Both the position numbers and the translations under genes were made by a program. Below are positions 1-9,539 of a stretch of DNA of 64,000 nucleotides, one piece after another. Positions within the stretch are counted from its first letter, which is position 1. Every line of letters starts with the position of its first letter. The DNA is taken from assembly GCA_029891385.1 (NCBI GenBank), contig JAIWQS010000266.1, forward strand, positions 1 to 64,000, written 5' to 3'. The notes beneath the pieces are model-generated. The model was not told the DNA's origin and did not search any database. It saw only the letters and a list, made by a program, of their open reading frames with translations. This stretch comes from Erythroxylum novogranatense (Eukaryota; Streptophyta; Magnoliopsida; Malpighiales; Erythroxylaceae).

Positions 1-568
1 ACCCTAAAACCCTAAACCCTCAAACCCTAAACCCTAAACCCTCAAAAACCCTAAAACTAAACCCTAAACCCTAAACCCTAAACCCTAAACCCCAAACCCT
101 AAACCCTAAAACCCTAAAACCCTAAACCCTAAACCCTAAAACCCTAAAACCCTAAACCCCAAACCCAAACCCCAAACCTCAAACCCTAAACCCTAAACCC
201 CAAACCCTAAAACCCAAAAACCCCCAAACCCCAAAACCCTAAAACCCAAACCCCAAACCCTAAACCCCAAACCCTAAAACCTCAAACCCTCAAACCCTAA
301 AACCCTAAAACCCTAAACCCTAAACCCTAAACCCTAAAACTCAAACCAAACCCTAAAACCCTAAAACCCTAAACCCAAACCCTAAACCCTAACCCCAAAC
401 CCGAAAAACCCTAAAACCTAAAACTAAAACTAAACCTAAAACCCCAAACCCTAAACCCTAAAACCCTAAACCCTAAACCCCCCTAAAACCCTAAACCCTA
501 AAACCCTAAACCCTAAAACCCTAAACCCTAAACCCTAAACCCTAAACCCTAAAACCCTAAACCCTAAA
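1..568. repeat. Telomere repeat array, CCCTAAA type
   Basis: Near-continuous CCCTAAA units, the Arabidopsis-type plant telomere repeat, with the C-rich strand running 5' to 3' from base 1 as expected at the left end of a chromosome assembly. Many units are variants (CCCTAAAA, CCCCAAA, CCCTCAAA, AACCTAAA). The tract passes directly into EPRV-A sequence with about 4 bp of shared sequence (TAAA) and no subtelomeric satellite between. The variants may be real proximal-telomere degeneracy or basecalling error. Confidence 0.97.
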
Positions 569-569
569 T

Positions 570-757
570 AAGATTTTGTCTATTAAAGATTTGTTTTATC
601 GTTGATTTATGAATGTCTTGACCTTTCTTTAAATCTAATTCGCTTTTGCAATTTGATTTTCTTATCTTCAGAATTAATGTTGAAACTTGAAAAGTTTCTA
701 ATGATTCTGTTAATTCTAAATTATCGACATCGAGGATTGTCAAGATTGAGAAGTCAT
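570..757 (-). pseudogene. Movement protein gene, 5' fragment (A0)
   Basis: Minus-strand start of the EPRV-A movement protein, matching the first 62 or so codons of the copy at 10379. It is cut off by the telomere repeat and has a small deletion near codon 6 relative to the other copies, so it cannot make a functional protein. Its ATG overlaps the end of the ORF D remnant. Confidence 0.8.
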
Positions 758-1020
758 AATTTTTTCGATGATAAAGATGATAGCAATGATGATCGGCTTG
801 GATTTGTTCTAATCGTAATAATTGTTCTAGATATTGTCGATGTAATCTTTGTACTACGATAAATGTTCAATATAAGGTCGTCACGAGACGATTAATTCCT
901 ACAAATATAAGATAATTAATACGATTTTCATCAGATTGTATATGATCTTGATAATGATTAATAGCTTGTTGTGTGTGTATTGAATTCATCTTGTAAATCG
1001 AGACAAATTGGACAATTCAT
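754..1020 (-). pseudogene. ORF D remnant, CxxC protein (A0)
   Basis: Reverse-strand counterpart of the 89-codon ORF D at 10113. The N-terminal CPICLDLQD segment is readable, but the frame is broken by small indels. The original function is unknown; see the intact copies at 10113 and 24561. Confidence 0.7.
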
Positions 1021-1022
1021 TT

Positions 1023-1588
1023 CTAATAATCTTCAGGGAAAGTACTACAATCGAAATCATCTAAATCGTAATTAATATCGTCATCTATATGATTGTAATC
1101 AATACTGATGGTTTCTATATCTTCTATTTCCATATCGAAGGAAATAATTGTGATATTGATTCGAACAATATAATTCTTCATTGTAGTTCCTTTATCTAAA
1201 TTTCTTGAAAGTTGTTCTAAAAATATCTTGTTGTATTTGTGTTAATCTTGCTACTTCTTCTTCATCTTCGAATAATTCAAATGTGTCCGATTCTTCCTGA
1301 CGGAGGTGAGAAATCATAAATAATATCTCAGATCATCAGTCGTACTAGATAAAGCAAACACAGTATTGAGTCTTAATATAGTTCTATATAAATAATTAAG
1401 AGTAATATCGATATGTTGACAACTAATTGTAAAATAATGACAAAGTATTTCATGAGGAATAAATAATCTACTTGCAATAATAAAGAAAATAAAAGTCATG
1501 CTTGAAATAAAGTAAAAGCATAAAGAGATAATTGATGGACCATAATTGGTAAATAATAATTAATAAAATAAGAGAAATGAAATGTCAT
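1023..1588 (-). pseudogene. ORF C remnant, membrane and acidic protein (A0)
   Basis: Reverse-strand counterpart of ORF C (compare 16785). The hydrophobic N-terminal half is readable around 1314-1499, while the acidic tail is frameshifted in several places. Non-functional copy. Confidence 0.7.
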
Positions 1589-1601
1589 GATGATGTAATG
1601 C

Positions 1602-1839
1602 TTAATCAATAAGTAACTCCATTTCTTGTTCAAGTTCATATCGATCGTTTTAACTCAATTATAAATATATAACGTTTGATCTAATAAAATTGTGCATTTA
1701 TTAAAGTTGAAAACATTGATTTTCTTTAGCCATTTTTATATGTTCATGATATAATTCAATAAACTTCGTTGTTCAGCTTCTATTTCTTTATAAAACGAAT
1801 TCTTTGTTTGAGAGATCTTCCATGATCAAAATATGCCAT
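1602..1839 (-). pseudogene. ORF B remnant (A0)
   Basis: Reverse-strand counterpart of the 80-aa ORF B at 9284. Start and stop are recognisable, but single-base changes break the frame (for example CAGCTTC where other copies read AACTGAAC-like sequence). It sits 3 bp from ORF A, as in every copy. Confidence 0.7.
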
Positions 1840-1842
1840 TTA

Positions 1843-2152
1843 TTAGATAATAAGAAGTGATAATTTGGATACATAATATTTGCGTAATGCAATACAATCA
1901 GAAATACAATAATCTAAAAAGCGAATTAATTGACCGATTCTTGATCATTTGCTTCTGAAGAGAAAGAATTTCTTGTTCTTCAGTATAAAGAGGATGAGTG
2001 GGAGAATTCTTAAAATGAGGATCAGTATAAATATCATTTGCTTTCTTATTTCTGGCAATCGTTTTGATTCTAAGTTCTTCATATTCTTCTTTCTGGACTT
2101 CTAAAGCTTTGATGCGTTGCTTCAAAGTTCTTTTGAGGTGAAAATAAGTCAT
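1843..2152 (-). pseudogene. ORF A, frameshifted near the C terminus (A0)
   Basis: Starts at the same ATG as the other ORF A copies, just after the leader. The first 70 or so residues are open (charged, helical, beginning MTYFHLKRTLKQRIK). The frame shifts near the middle of the C-terminal half, so the ORF ends early. Function unknown. Its N terminus resembles that of ORF B, suggesting a paralogous pair. Confidence 0.72.
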
Positions 2153-2159
2153 ACTGAAA

Positions 2160-2312
2160 TTAAAATCTTGTAAGTCGTGAAAATATTTTAAAGAGAAGGA
2201 TAATAAATTGAATAATCTTTAAGATACCAATAATGGTATAACAGATGATTGCATGAATGATAGCAATAATAAATAAAACAATAAGAAGTATAATTTGATA
2301 GAATATATGCAT
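2160..2312 (-). CDS. 50-aa hydrophobic leader peptide (A0)
   Basis: A complete ATG-to-TAA frame of 51 codons lies in the viral leader just upstream of ORF A. It is almost all Ile, Leu, Phe and Val with a few Lys and Arg at the C-terminal side, so one long or two short membrane segments are likely. The same frame is intact in A2 at 8810. It may be a translated upstream ORF or only a sequence feature of the leader. No known family is recognised. Confidence 0.5.
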   Translation of the reverse strand: MHIFYQIILLIVLFIIAIIHAIICYTIIGILKIIQFIILLFKIFSRLTRF

Positions 2313-2439
2313 GAATTATTGAATTATAGTTTTACTTAATGTGACAAAAAGTAACCATAATTATTCTAACCTGTTCTTCCTGGCTCGCTTGAACGTCACT
2401 CTGGACTTAGCGCGAAGAGAAGAAGGAGAGAGTAATGTA

Positions 2440-2660
2440 TGGAAAGCTTGTTGTACCCATTATGGATACCCAAGGCGTCTATTTATAATCGCAGAAGGGA
2501 ATAACATGGTACAGACAGATTTAACATAAAGAAAAAGAACAAAAGAAAAAGTGACATAAAGTCATAAAAATAAGATGCTAAAGTGACATCTTACCTGACA
2601 TAAAGAAAAAGAAAAAGAAAAAGACATACAGGTGGACAGTCAAAGGACTGTCAAAAGTAA
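2440..2660 (-). promoter_or_regulatory. Pararetroviral promoter (A0), TATAAATA at 2480-2487
   Basis: Reverse complement of the promoter at 8460-8665, with the TATAAATA box and the upstream AAAGAAAAAG (CTTTTTC on the viral strand) tracts. By analogy with 35S-type caulimovirid promoters it would drive the pregenomic RNA towards lower coordinates. Confidence 0.75.
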
Positions 2661-2707
2661 AGTCCTACATTATTGCTGCTTTGATGCTTTGATTGTGATC
2701 TGACGGC

Positions 2708-3626
2708 TTATTCTTCAATGATGATGAGTTCGTCGTCAGGGTTGCTTGTGACTTCTCCTTGTGCTTGATAGGATGGGCAGTGTTTACATCTGTGCGTAGG
2801 ATATTCTTGTAATTGCTTGCAAAGTGCTTCACGCCAAGCAATGCTAAGAGTATGAAAACACTCTGATAAGTCATTGAATGGTGCTTGAAAACGCTGTAAG
2901 ACTGGTAATTCATGTGCTAGGATTGGATGCTTCCAAATTGAAGTCAATAAGATATTATTGCCACGATAGTTGATCTTGATTGTTGAATCGGATTGAATCT
3001 TGAGACATTGATTATAAATCCCTTCAAAACAATTCAAATTGAATTTGTTTACCAAATCCCAATTGAATTCGTAATGAGGTGCTTCGTCGATGGGAGGATA
3101 CTGCATGTTACTTATGCCAATCTGGAGAAAGGCAATTCTTGGAGTAGTTATTGCGGCTTGACTAGCTGTTTCTGCTTCGGATGCTTCAAAGATTGGATAA
3201 TTGCTGTAAACTTTAATATAAAATTCTCTGTCGCGTGCAAAACGATCCTTGAATTGCTTAATTGCATGGACCAACCCTGAGGGAAAGTCAGCTAATAACT
3301 TCATATCTTGTAGATAAATTGTGTCAGCTAATCCACTCGAAATAATAAATAGGTGGTTAGTGGTTACGCTCGGGGAAGATTACCGCTTTGGGACCATACT
3401 TTCCACGATTACGAGGCGATCTTTGAACCGCTTCATTTAAATCGTCTAATGATTTAATGCTTAGAAACAATCCATAAACATTTCGAAGTGAGGACTTTTG
3501 ATTCTTCGTAGTAGGTTTTTAGCGAGAACGGCATGAATTCGTTCCATGTCAATTGCTTTACCCAATGTAGTTAACTTTGAGGGTGGTGGTGCTGGTGTTT
3601 GAAGTATTGTCTTGTATTGAGGTCGA
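2708..3626 (-). pseudogene. TAV / inclusion body protein, C-terminal part (A0)
   Basis: Minus-strand C-terminal two thirds of the EPRV-A TAV-like protein. A 198-aa frame (2708-3304) matches the corresponding part of the copy at 6950-8416 and ends in an acidic tail. Upstream frames are broken by indels, and the gene is truncated by the inversion junction. A basic, Cys/His-containing stretch (CKHCPSY) lies near the C terminus. Confidence 0.78.
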
Positions 3627-3644
3627 ACAAATTACTAGTGAACT

Positions 3645-4101
3645 TGAACAGTTAAAGCAGACACTCCTGGTTTTAAAACCTAAGGAGCAACCAAGTAAAG
3701 CATCATCATCAGCATCCAGGATCAATCCTGTTGTTTTTATTATTACTCAAGTTCCACCATCTACCAAAGCATCAGTTCAGGTAATACAAGAAGCTATTCA
3801 GGTTGCACCTACCAAGGTCCCTGACATACAAGTATCTAAAGCACCAGTTTCACTTCCTGTGAAACCATATATTACTTCCTCATCAGTACCTCAAAAGGTT
3901 GCTGATAATAAAGAAATAGAAACCGAACAACGAAAGTTTATTGAATTATATCATGAACATATAAAAATGGCTAAAGAAAATCAATGTTTTCAACTTTTAA
4001 TAAATGCACGAATTTTATTAGATCAAACGTTATATATTTATAATTCAGTTAAAAACGATCGATATGAACTTGAACAAGAAATGGAGTTACTTATTGATTA
4101 A
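3645..4101 (+). pseudogene. Chimeric TAV::ORF B open frame
   Basis: One open frame (open upstream to 3577) joins the proline/serine-rich N-terminal part of TAV (to about 3905) in frame to the last two thirds of ORF B. The join lies in the shared sequence GATAA(T/A)..AAGAA. It is a product of rearrangement and not a viral gene. No promoter is seen directly upstream. Confidence 0.75.
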
Positions 4102-4114
4102 GCATTACGTCATC

Positions 4115-4685
4115 ATGACATTTCATTTCTCTTATTTTATTAATTATTATTTACCAATTATGGTCCATCAATTATCTCTTTATGCTTTTACTTTATTTCA
4201 AGCACAGCCTTTATTTTTCTTTATTATTGCAAGTAGATTATTTATTCCTCATGAAATACTTTGTCATTATTTTACAATTAGTTGTCAACATATCGATATT
4301 ACTCTTAATTATTTATATAAAACTATATTAAGACTCAATACTGTGGTCGGTTATCTAATACGAATTCGATGATAGAGATATTCTTTATGATTTCTCACCT
4401 CCGTCCGAGGAAGAATCAGACACATTTGAATTATTAGAAGATGAAGAAGAAGTAGCAAGATTAACACAAATACAACAAGATATTTTTTTAGAACAACTTT
4501 CAAGAAATTTAGACAGTGAACTACAGCAGCAATTATATTGTTCAGAATCAATATCACAATTATTTCCTTCTGATATGGAAATAGAAGATATAGAAACCAT
4601 CAGTATTGATTACAATCATATAGATGACGATATTAATTATGATTTAGATGATTTCGATTGTAGTACTTTCCCTGAAGATTATTAG
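4115..4685 (+). pseudogene. ORF C, frameshifted (A1)
   Basis: Starts at the ATG just after the ORF B stop and follows the ORF C sequence at 16785. A small indel near 4350, between the hydrophobic half and the acidic half, breaks the frame. The downstream TAG at 4683 is the native stop. Confidence 0.75.
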
Positions 4686-4687
4686 AA

Positions 4688-4775
4688 ATGAATTGTCCAA
4701 TTTGTCTCGATTTACAAGACAGAATTCAATACACACAACAAGCTATTAATCATTATCAAGATCATATACAATACA
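4688..4775 (+). pseudogene. ORF D, first 29 codons (A1)
   Basis: Same start and N-terminal CPICLDLQD segment as 10113, cut at about 4775 where the sequence jumps to the capsid gene (equivalent of 13112). MP, VAP and most of CP are missing from this copy. Confidence 0.8.
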
Positions 4776-5114
4776 AAATATTTTCGTAGATATAAATATA
4801 ATCCAAAATATGAAACCAGAAAACAATTTTGTCCTAAAAAGAAAAAAGATTGTAAATGTTGGATCTGTAAAGAAGAAGGTCATTATGCAAATGAATGTCC
4901 TAAAAAGAAAGATAAACAATATAATAATAAAGTACAGATCTTAAACTCAGCTTTGGAACATCAATTAGAACCCATTGAATCAGATTATAATACAGATATA
5001 TCCCTCTATATCTATGAAACTCTTTCTAATGAATCAGATAACCAAAACTCTGAATCAAACCCCGAATTCCAATTCAACTTTTATTCAAGCACTGATTCAG
5101 AAAACGAATACTAA
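4776..5114 (+). pseudogene. Capsid protein C terminus with CCHC knuckle (A1)
   Basis: The C-terminal part of the Gag-like capsid protein. It holds a Lys/Arg-rich stretch, then a zinc knuckle at 4857-4898 of the form CWIC-KEEGHYANEC (CX2CX4HX4C), then an acidic tail rich in Glu, Asp and Ser ending at TAA 5112-5114. The knuckle binds RNA in caulimovirid coat proteins, and the acidic tail is typical too. This copy is useful because A2 and A3 are frame-broken just after the knuckle. It lacks the N terminus. Confidence 0.82.
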
Positions 5115-6962
5115 AGTACATGCATATATAGATACTGGAGCAACTATTTGTATAGCTTCAAAACGATTAGCATTAAAATGGAAAAAATTACACAACCCAT
5201 TACAAGTAAAAATTGCCGATGGAAGTTTTAATTCCATATGGTATGTTAGTTATTATAACACTATTATTCTTGAAAACTACACTTTTATTATACCTTCAAT
5301 CTATTAGAAAGAATCAGGATTACCTTTAATACTTGGAAATAATTTTCTTAAATTATATAACTCATTTTGTCAGTATTTACATTACATTACCTTGTGAACC
5401 CCTTATATTAAGGAATTAGATCAAATCTATTATTTTACTTAATTCCTATCTATCATATCGTCTTATTATCAACAATTAAAAACCAATCTAAAAACTTAAT
5501 ATCTTACATTTTATTTATTGACTAATACAACCATACAAAGTGAAGTCGATAGTTTATTAGATCAAGTATGTAGTGAAAATCCATTAGATCCTACAAAAAA
5601 TCATAATATAGAAATTATTGAAATTAAATTAAAAGATCCTCTTCAAGAAGTCAATATTAAAAATATTATACCATATACTCCCTTAGATGTAAAAGAATTT
5701 ACACATGAATGTAAGGAATTACTGAAAACGGATTAATTACACCCAAGATTAGTAAACATTCCGCACTTTTGACTTTTTATGTCAATAATTCAGCTGAAAA
5801 GAAAAGAGGAAAACGAAGAATGGTTATAAATTATCGAAAACTCAACGAAGCAACGATAGGAGATGCTTATAAATTACCACGAAAAGACTATATTATTAAT
5901 AAATTGAAAGGTCATATTTGGTTTACAACATTAGATACAAAATCAGGATATTGGCAATTACGATTACATGATAATACAAAAGCATTAACAGCTTTTACTT
6001 GTCCATCTCAAAAACACTATCAATGGAATGTATTACCATTTGGATTAAAACAAGCACCAAGTATTTATCAACGGTTTATGGATAATAATCTTATAGGATT
6101 AGAAGAATATACTTTTGTGTATATTGATGATATTATTATTTATTCGAATCAAGACAAATTAGATCATCTAAAGAAAGTTAAAATTGTCTTACAAAGATGT
6201 AAAGACAAAGGTTTAATATTAAGTAAACGAAAAGCAAAAATAGCACAACAAACAATTGAATATTTAGGTATTCAATTCAATCATCATGGTTATTTACAAT
6301 TACAACCTAATATTTTGCAAAAATTACAAGAATTTCCTAATCAACTATCAAATAGAAAACAAGTTCAACAAATTTTAGGTTTATTAAACTATATATCAGA
6401 TCAAGGTTTTCTGAAGGATTTAGCAAAAGAACGAAAACTTTTACAGCAAAAATGTAGCAGCAATCTACAATGGCAATGGACTAAACACGATACTGAAGCA
6501 GTTCAACGATTAAAACTTCTTTGTACAAATCTTCCGAAACTTTATAATTATCAGCAAAATGATGAATTATTAGTTCAATTAGATGCAAGCAATGATACAT
6601 GGGCAGGTTGTCTTTTAGCCAAACCTCCTAAACATAAAAAATACCGGCTTTGCAAATACATAAATGGAACATTTACTTCTGCGGAATTAAATTATCCCAT
6701 TCATGAAAAAGAAGCATTAGCCTGTCTCAAAACTTTGAGAAAATGGCGAATAGATCTACTACCAGTCAAATTTACAATTCATACAGATTCTCAATACTTA
6801 TGTGGATTCACAAGATATCAGCTTTCATCAAGTACAAATTATAATCAAGGACGACTGATCCGATGGCAATTAGAATTAGGTCAGTATCAATTTAATATTC
6901 ATTATATTAAATCTGCTAACAATTTTCTTACAGATATATTAACACGAGAATGGAAGCATTAA
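5029..6962 (+). pseudogene. Pol: protease, RT and RNase H (A1)
   Basis: Caulimovirid polymerase frame, starting out of frame inside the CP tail (ATG 5029). An aspartic protease motif DTGA lies at 5131. After a broken stretch (stops and shifts between about 5300 and 5770) a 397-codon frame (5769-6962) covers the RT, with catalytic YIDD at 6120-6131, and the RNase H domain with its HTDS and final LTDILTRE segments. It would reverse-transcribe pregenomic RNA from a tRNA primer. The breaks at 5340-5770 fall at CAG/CTG-type sites and may be consensus errors. The stop overlaps the TAV start by 13 bp. Confidence 0.88.
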
Positions 6963-8416
6963 TAACTCAGCTCGAAAGTACAATTGAATTGAAGGAAGCA
7001 GAACTAACCGAATTACATCTTCAAAGTATCAACATTCAGGTAAAACAAGAACAAATTACTAGTGCACTTGAACAGTTAAAGCAGGCACTCCTGGTTTTAA
7101 AACCTAAGGAGCAACCAAGTAAAGCATCATCATCAGCATCCAGGATCAATCCTGTTGCTTCTATTATTACTCAAGTTCCACCATCTACCAAAGCATCAGT
7201 TCAGGTAATGCAAGAAGCTATTCAGGTTGCACCTACCAAGGTCCCTGACATACAAGTATCTAAAGCACCGCCACTTCTGTGAAACCATATATTACTTCCT
7301 CATCGAGACCTCAAAAGGTTAGCGATAATCAAGAATCAAAGCATTATGTTATATATAATGGTCCTTTTTCGGTCTCTATGATCAAGGGCATAAAGCGCCT
7401 ATCCACATTCTTGGAAAAGCGATTGTTATTCATAAAAGTTTTTCTACTAAAGCAGAAGCTGAAAAATCTTTCCAAGAATTTCAGCATCCACCACTTCGAC
7501 CTCAATACAAGACAATACTTCAAACACCAGCACCACCACCCTCAAAGTTAACTACATTGGGTAAAGCAATTGACATGGAACGAATTCATGTCGTTCCTGC
7601 TAAAGCACTACACGAAGAATCAAAAGTCCTCACTTTTGAAATGTTTATGGATTGTTTCCAAGCATTAAATCATTGGACAGACGAAATGAAGCAGTTTCAG
7701 TACTACCCTCAGAATCGTGGAAAGTATGGTCCCAAAGCAGTAATCTTCCTTGGAGTAGAACCACTAACCACCTATTTATTATTTCAGAGTGGATTAGCTG
7801 ACACAATTTATCTACAAGATATGAAGTTATTAGCTGACTTTCCCTCAGGGTTGGTCCATGCAATTAAGCAATTCAAGGATCGTTTTGCACGCGACAGAGA
7901 ACTTTATATTAAAGTTTACAGCAGTTATCCAATCTTTGAAGCATCCGAAGCAGAAACAGCTAGTCAAGCCGCAATAACTACTCCAAGAATTGCCTTTCTC
8001 CGATTGGCATAAGTAACATGCAAGATCCTCCCATCGACGAAGCACCTCATTACGAATTCAATTGGGATTTGGTAAACAAATTCAATTTGAATTGTTTTGA
8101 AGGAATTTATAATCAATGTCTCAAGATTCAATCCGATTCAACAATCAAGATCAACTATCGTGGCAATAATATCTTATTGACTTCAATTTGGAAGCATCCA
8201 ATCCTAGCACATGAATTACCAGTCTTACAGCGTTTTCAAGCACCATTCAATGACTTATCAGAGTGTTTTCATACTCTTAGCATTGCTTGGCGTGAAGCAC
8301 TTTGCAAGCAATTACAAGAATATCCTACGCACAGATGTAAGCACTGCCCATCCTATCAAGCACAAGGAGAAGTCACAAGCAACCCGACGATTTAACTCAT
8401 CATCATTGAAGAATAA
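6950..8416 (+). pseudogene. TAV / viroplasmin-like protein (A1)
   Basis: Starts inside the end of Pol. In order: a coiled-coil N terminus, a Pro/Ser/Lys-rich linker, a viroplasmin (RNase H1-like) fold segment of the type YNGPF..LYD..HKAA, and a long C-terminal region found also in A0 and EPRV-B. In caulimovirids such proteins form inclusion bodies and allow reinitiation on polycistronic RNA. Frameshifts near 7270, 7370 and 8000 break this copy. Unlike A2 and A3 it has no large deletion. Confidence 0.82.
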
Positions 8417-8459
8417 GTCGTCGATCACAATCAAAGCATCAAAGCAAGAATAATGTAGA

Positions 8460-8665
8460 CTTTACTTTTGACAGTCCTTTGACTGTCCACCTGTATGTCT
8501 TTTTCTTTTTCTTTTTCTTTATGTCAGGTAAGATGTCACTTTAGCATCTTATTTTTATGACTTTATGTCACTTTTTCTTTTGTTCTTTTTCTTTATGTTA
8601 AATCTGTCTGTACCATGTTATTCCCTTCTGCGATTATAAATAGACGCCTTGGGTATCCATAATGG
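8460..8665 (+). promoter_or_regulatory. EPRV-A promoter, TATAAATA at 8635-8642
   Basis: Intergenic region after TAV. Upstream there are repeated CTTTTT tracts (about 8498-8520 and 8569-8592) and a duplicated ATGTCA(C/G) motif. A clear TATAAATA follows. The layout (TAV, promoter, long leader) matches the 35S-type promoter position in caulimovirids. The start would be about 30 bp downstream, near 8670. The same box recurs at 15883 and 23090. Confidence 0.82.
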
Positions 8666-8809
8666 GTACAACAAGCTTTCCATACATTACTCTCTCCTTC
8701 TTCTCTTCGCGCTAAGTCCAGAGTGACGTTCAAGCGAGCCAGGAAGAACAGGTTAGAATAATTATGGTTACTTTTTGTCACATTAAGTAAAACTATAATT
8801 CAATAATTC

Positions 8810-8962
8810 ATGCATATATTCTATCAAATTATACTTCTTATTGTTTTATTTATTATTGCTATCATTCATGCAATCATCTGTTATACCATTATTGGTATCT
8901 TAAAGATTATTCAATTTATTATCCTTCTCTTTAAAATATTTTCACGACTTACAAGATTTTAA
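8810..8962 (+). CDS. 50-aa hydrophobic leader peptide (A2)
   Basis: ATG-to-TAA frame of 51 codons ending 7 bp before the ORF A start. Composition is dominated by Ile, Leu, Phe and Val, with Lys42 and Arg46/49 near the end, which would suit a small membrane peptide. The frame is identical in length in A0 on the other strand. A3 and A4 carry 1-2 bp indels that look like CTG-site or homopolymer errors. It resembles no family I know. It may act only as an upstream ORF that controls access to ORF A. Confidence 0.5.
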   Translation: MHIFYQIILLIVLFIIAIIHAIICYTIIGILKIIQFIILLFKIFSRLTRF

Positions 8963-8969
8963 TTTCAGT

Positions 8970-9280
8970 ATGACTTATTTTCACCTCAAAAGAACTTTGA
9001 AACAACGATCAAAGCTTTGTAAGTCCGTAAAGAAGAATATGAAGAACTTAGAATCAAAACGATTGCCAGAAATAAGAAAGCAAATGATATTTATACTGAT
9101 CCTCATTTTAAGAATTCTCCCACTCATCCTCTTTATACTGAAGAACAAGAAATTCTTTCTACTGCAAAGCAAATGATCAAAGAATCAGCCGAATTAATTC
9201 GCTTTTTAGATTATTGTATTTCTGATTGTATTGCATTACGCAAATATTATGTATCCAAATTATCACTTCTTATTATCTAA
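8970..9280 (+). pseudogene. ORF A (A2), frameshifted
   Basis: Same start and end as the 104-aa ORF A of other copies, but missing bases near 9005-9020 (a CGCATC and TTAGAAGTCCAG stretch) throw the frame. The family protein is small, charged and predicted helical, with an N terminus like that of ORF B. Function unknown. Confidence 0.72.
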
Positions 9281-9283
9281 TAA

Positions 9284-9526
9284 ATGGCATATTTTGATCA
9301 TGGAAGATCTCTCAAACAAAGAATTCGTTTTTATAAAGAAATAGAAAATGAACAACGAAAGTTTATTGAATTATATCATGAACATATAAAAATGGCTAAA
9401 GAAAATCAATGTTTTCAACTTTTAATAAATGCACGAATTTTATTAGATCAAACGTTATATATTTATAATTCAGTTAAAAACGATCGATATGAACTTGAAC
9501 AAGAAATGGAGTTACTTATTGATTAA
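9284..9526 (+). CDS. ORF B, 80-aa helical protein (A2)
   Basis: Intact 80-codon frame, 3 bp after the ORF A stop. Highly charged and probably all-helical, with heptad-like spacing, ending in an acidic ELEQEMELLID tail. The first 15 residues (MAYFDHGRSLKQRIR) align with the start of ORF A (MTYFHLKRTLKQRIK), sharing M, YF, R, LKQRI. I infer a duplication inside the viral genome. No known caulimovirid gene is recognised; insect-transmission or virion-associated roles are possible but unsupported. Confidence 0.7.
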   Translation: MAYFDHGRSLKQRIRFYKEIENEQRKFIELYHEHIKMAKENQCFQLLINARILLDQTLYIYNSVKNDRYELEQEMELLID

Positions 9527-9539
9527 GCATTACATCATC

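Larger units (their letters stand above)
569..3626 (-). mobile_element. EPRV-A copy A0, inverted partial pararetrovirus
   Basis: This block is the reverse complement of the EPRV-A segment found at about 7495-10572. Read on the minus strand it runs from mid-TAV through the promoter, leader, ORFs A to D and into the start of the movement protein gene, where the telomere cuts it off. It meets copy A1 at an inverted junction with about 3 bp of microhomology (GAA). Most reading frames carry frameshifts. The arrangement makes a roughly 3-kb inverted repeat with a spacer of about 3.9 kb. Confidence 0.93.
3627..8640 (+). mobile_element. EPRV-A copy A1, rearranged pararetrovirus
   Basis: Plus-strand EPRV-A sequence assembled from three non-adjacent pieces: a TAV fragment (to about 3905), an ORF B to ORF D fragment (to about 4775), then CP C terminus, Pol, TAV and promoter. 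Each join has only a few bases of microhomology. It is the only EPRV-A copy here that retains the full RT core. Confidence 0.9.

Noticed and set aside
2341..2529. 62-aa ORF, also at 8593 on the minus strand and 18806 on the plus strand
   Set aside because: It is antisense to the viral leader and promoter; its presence follows the inverted copies.
4385..4600. 71-aa Ser-rich minus-strand ORF, also at 9810 and 17054
   Set aside because: It is antisense to the acidic tail of ORF C and recurs only because the viral copies recur.
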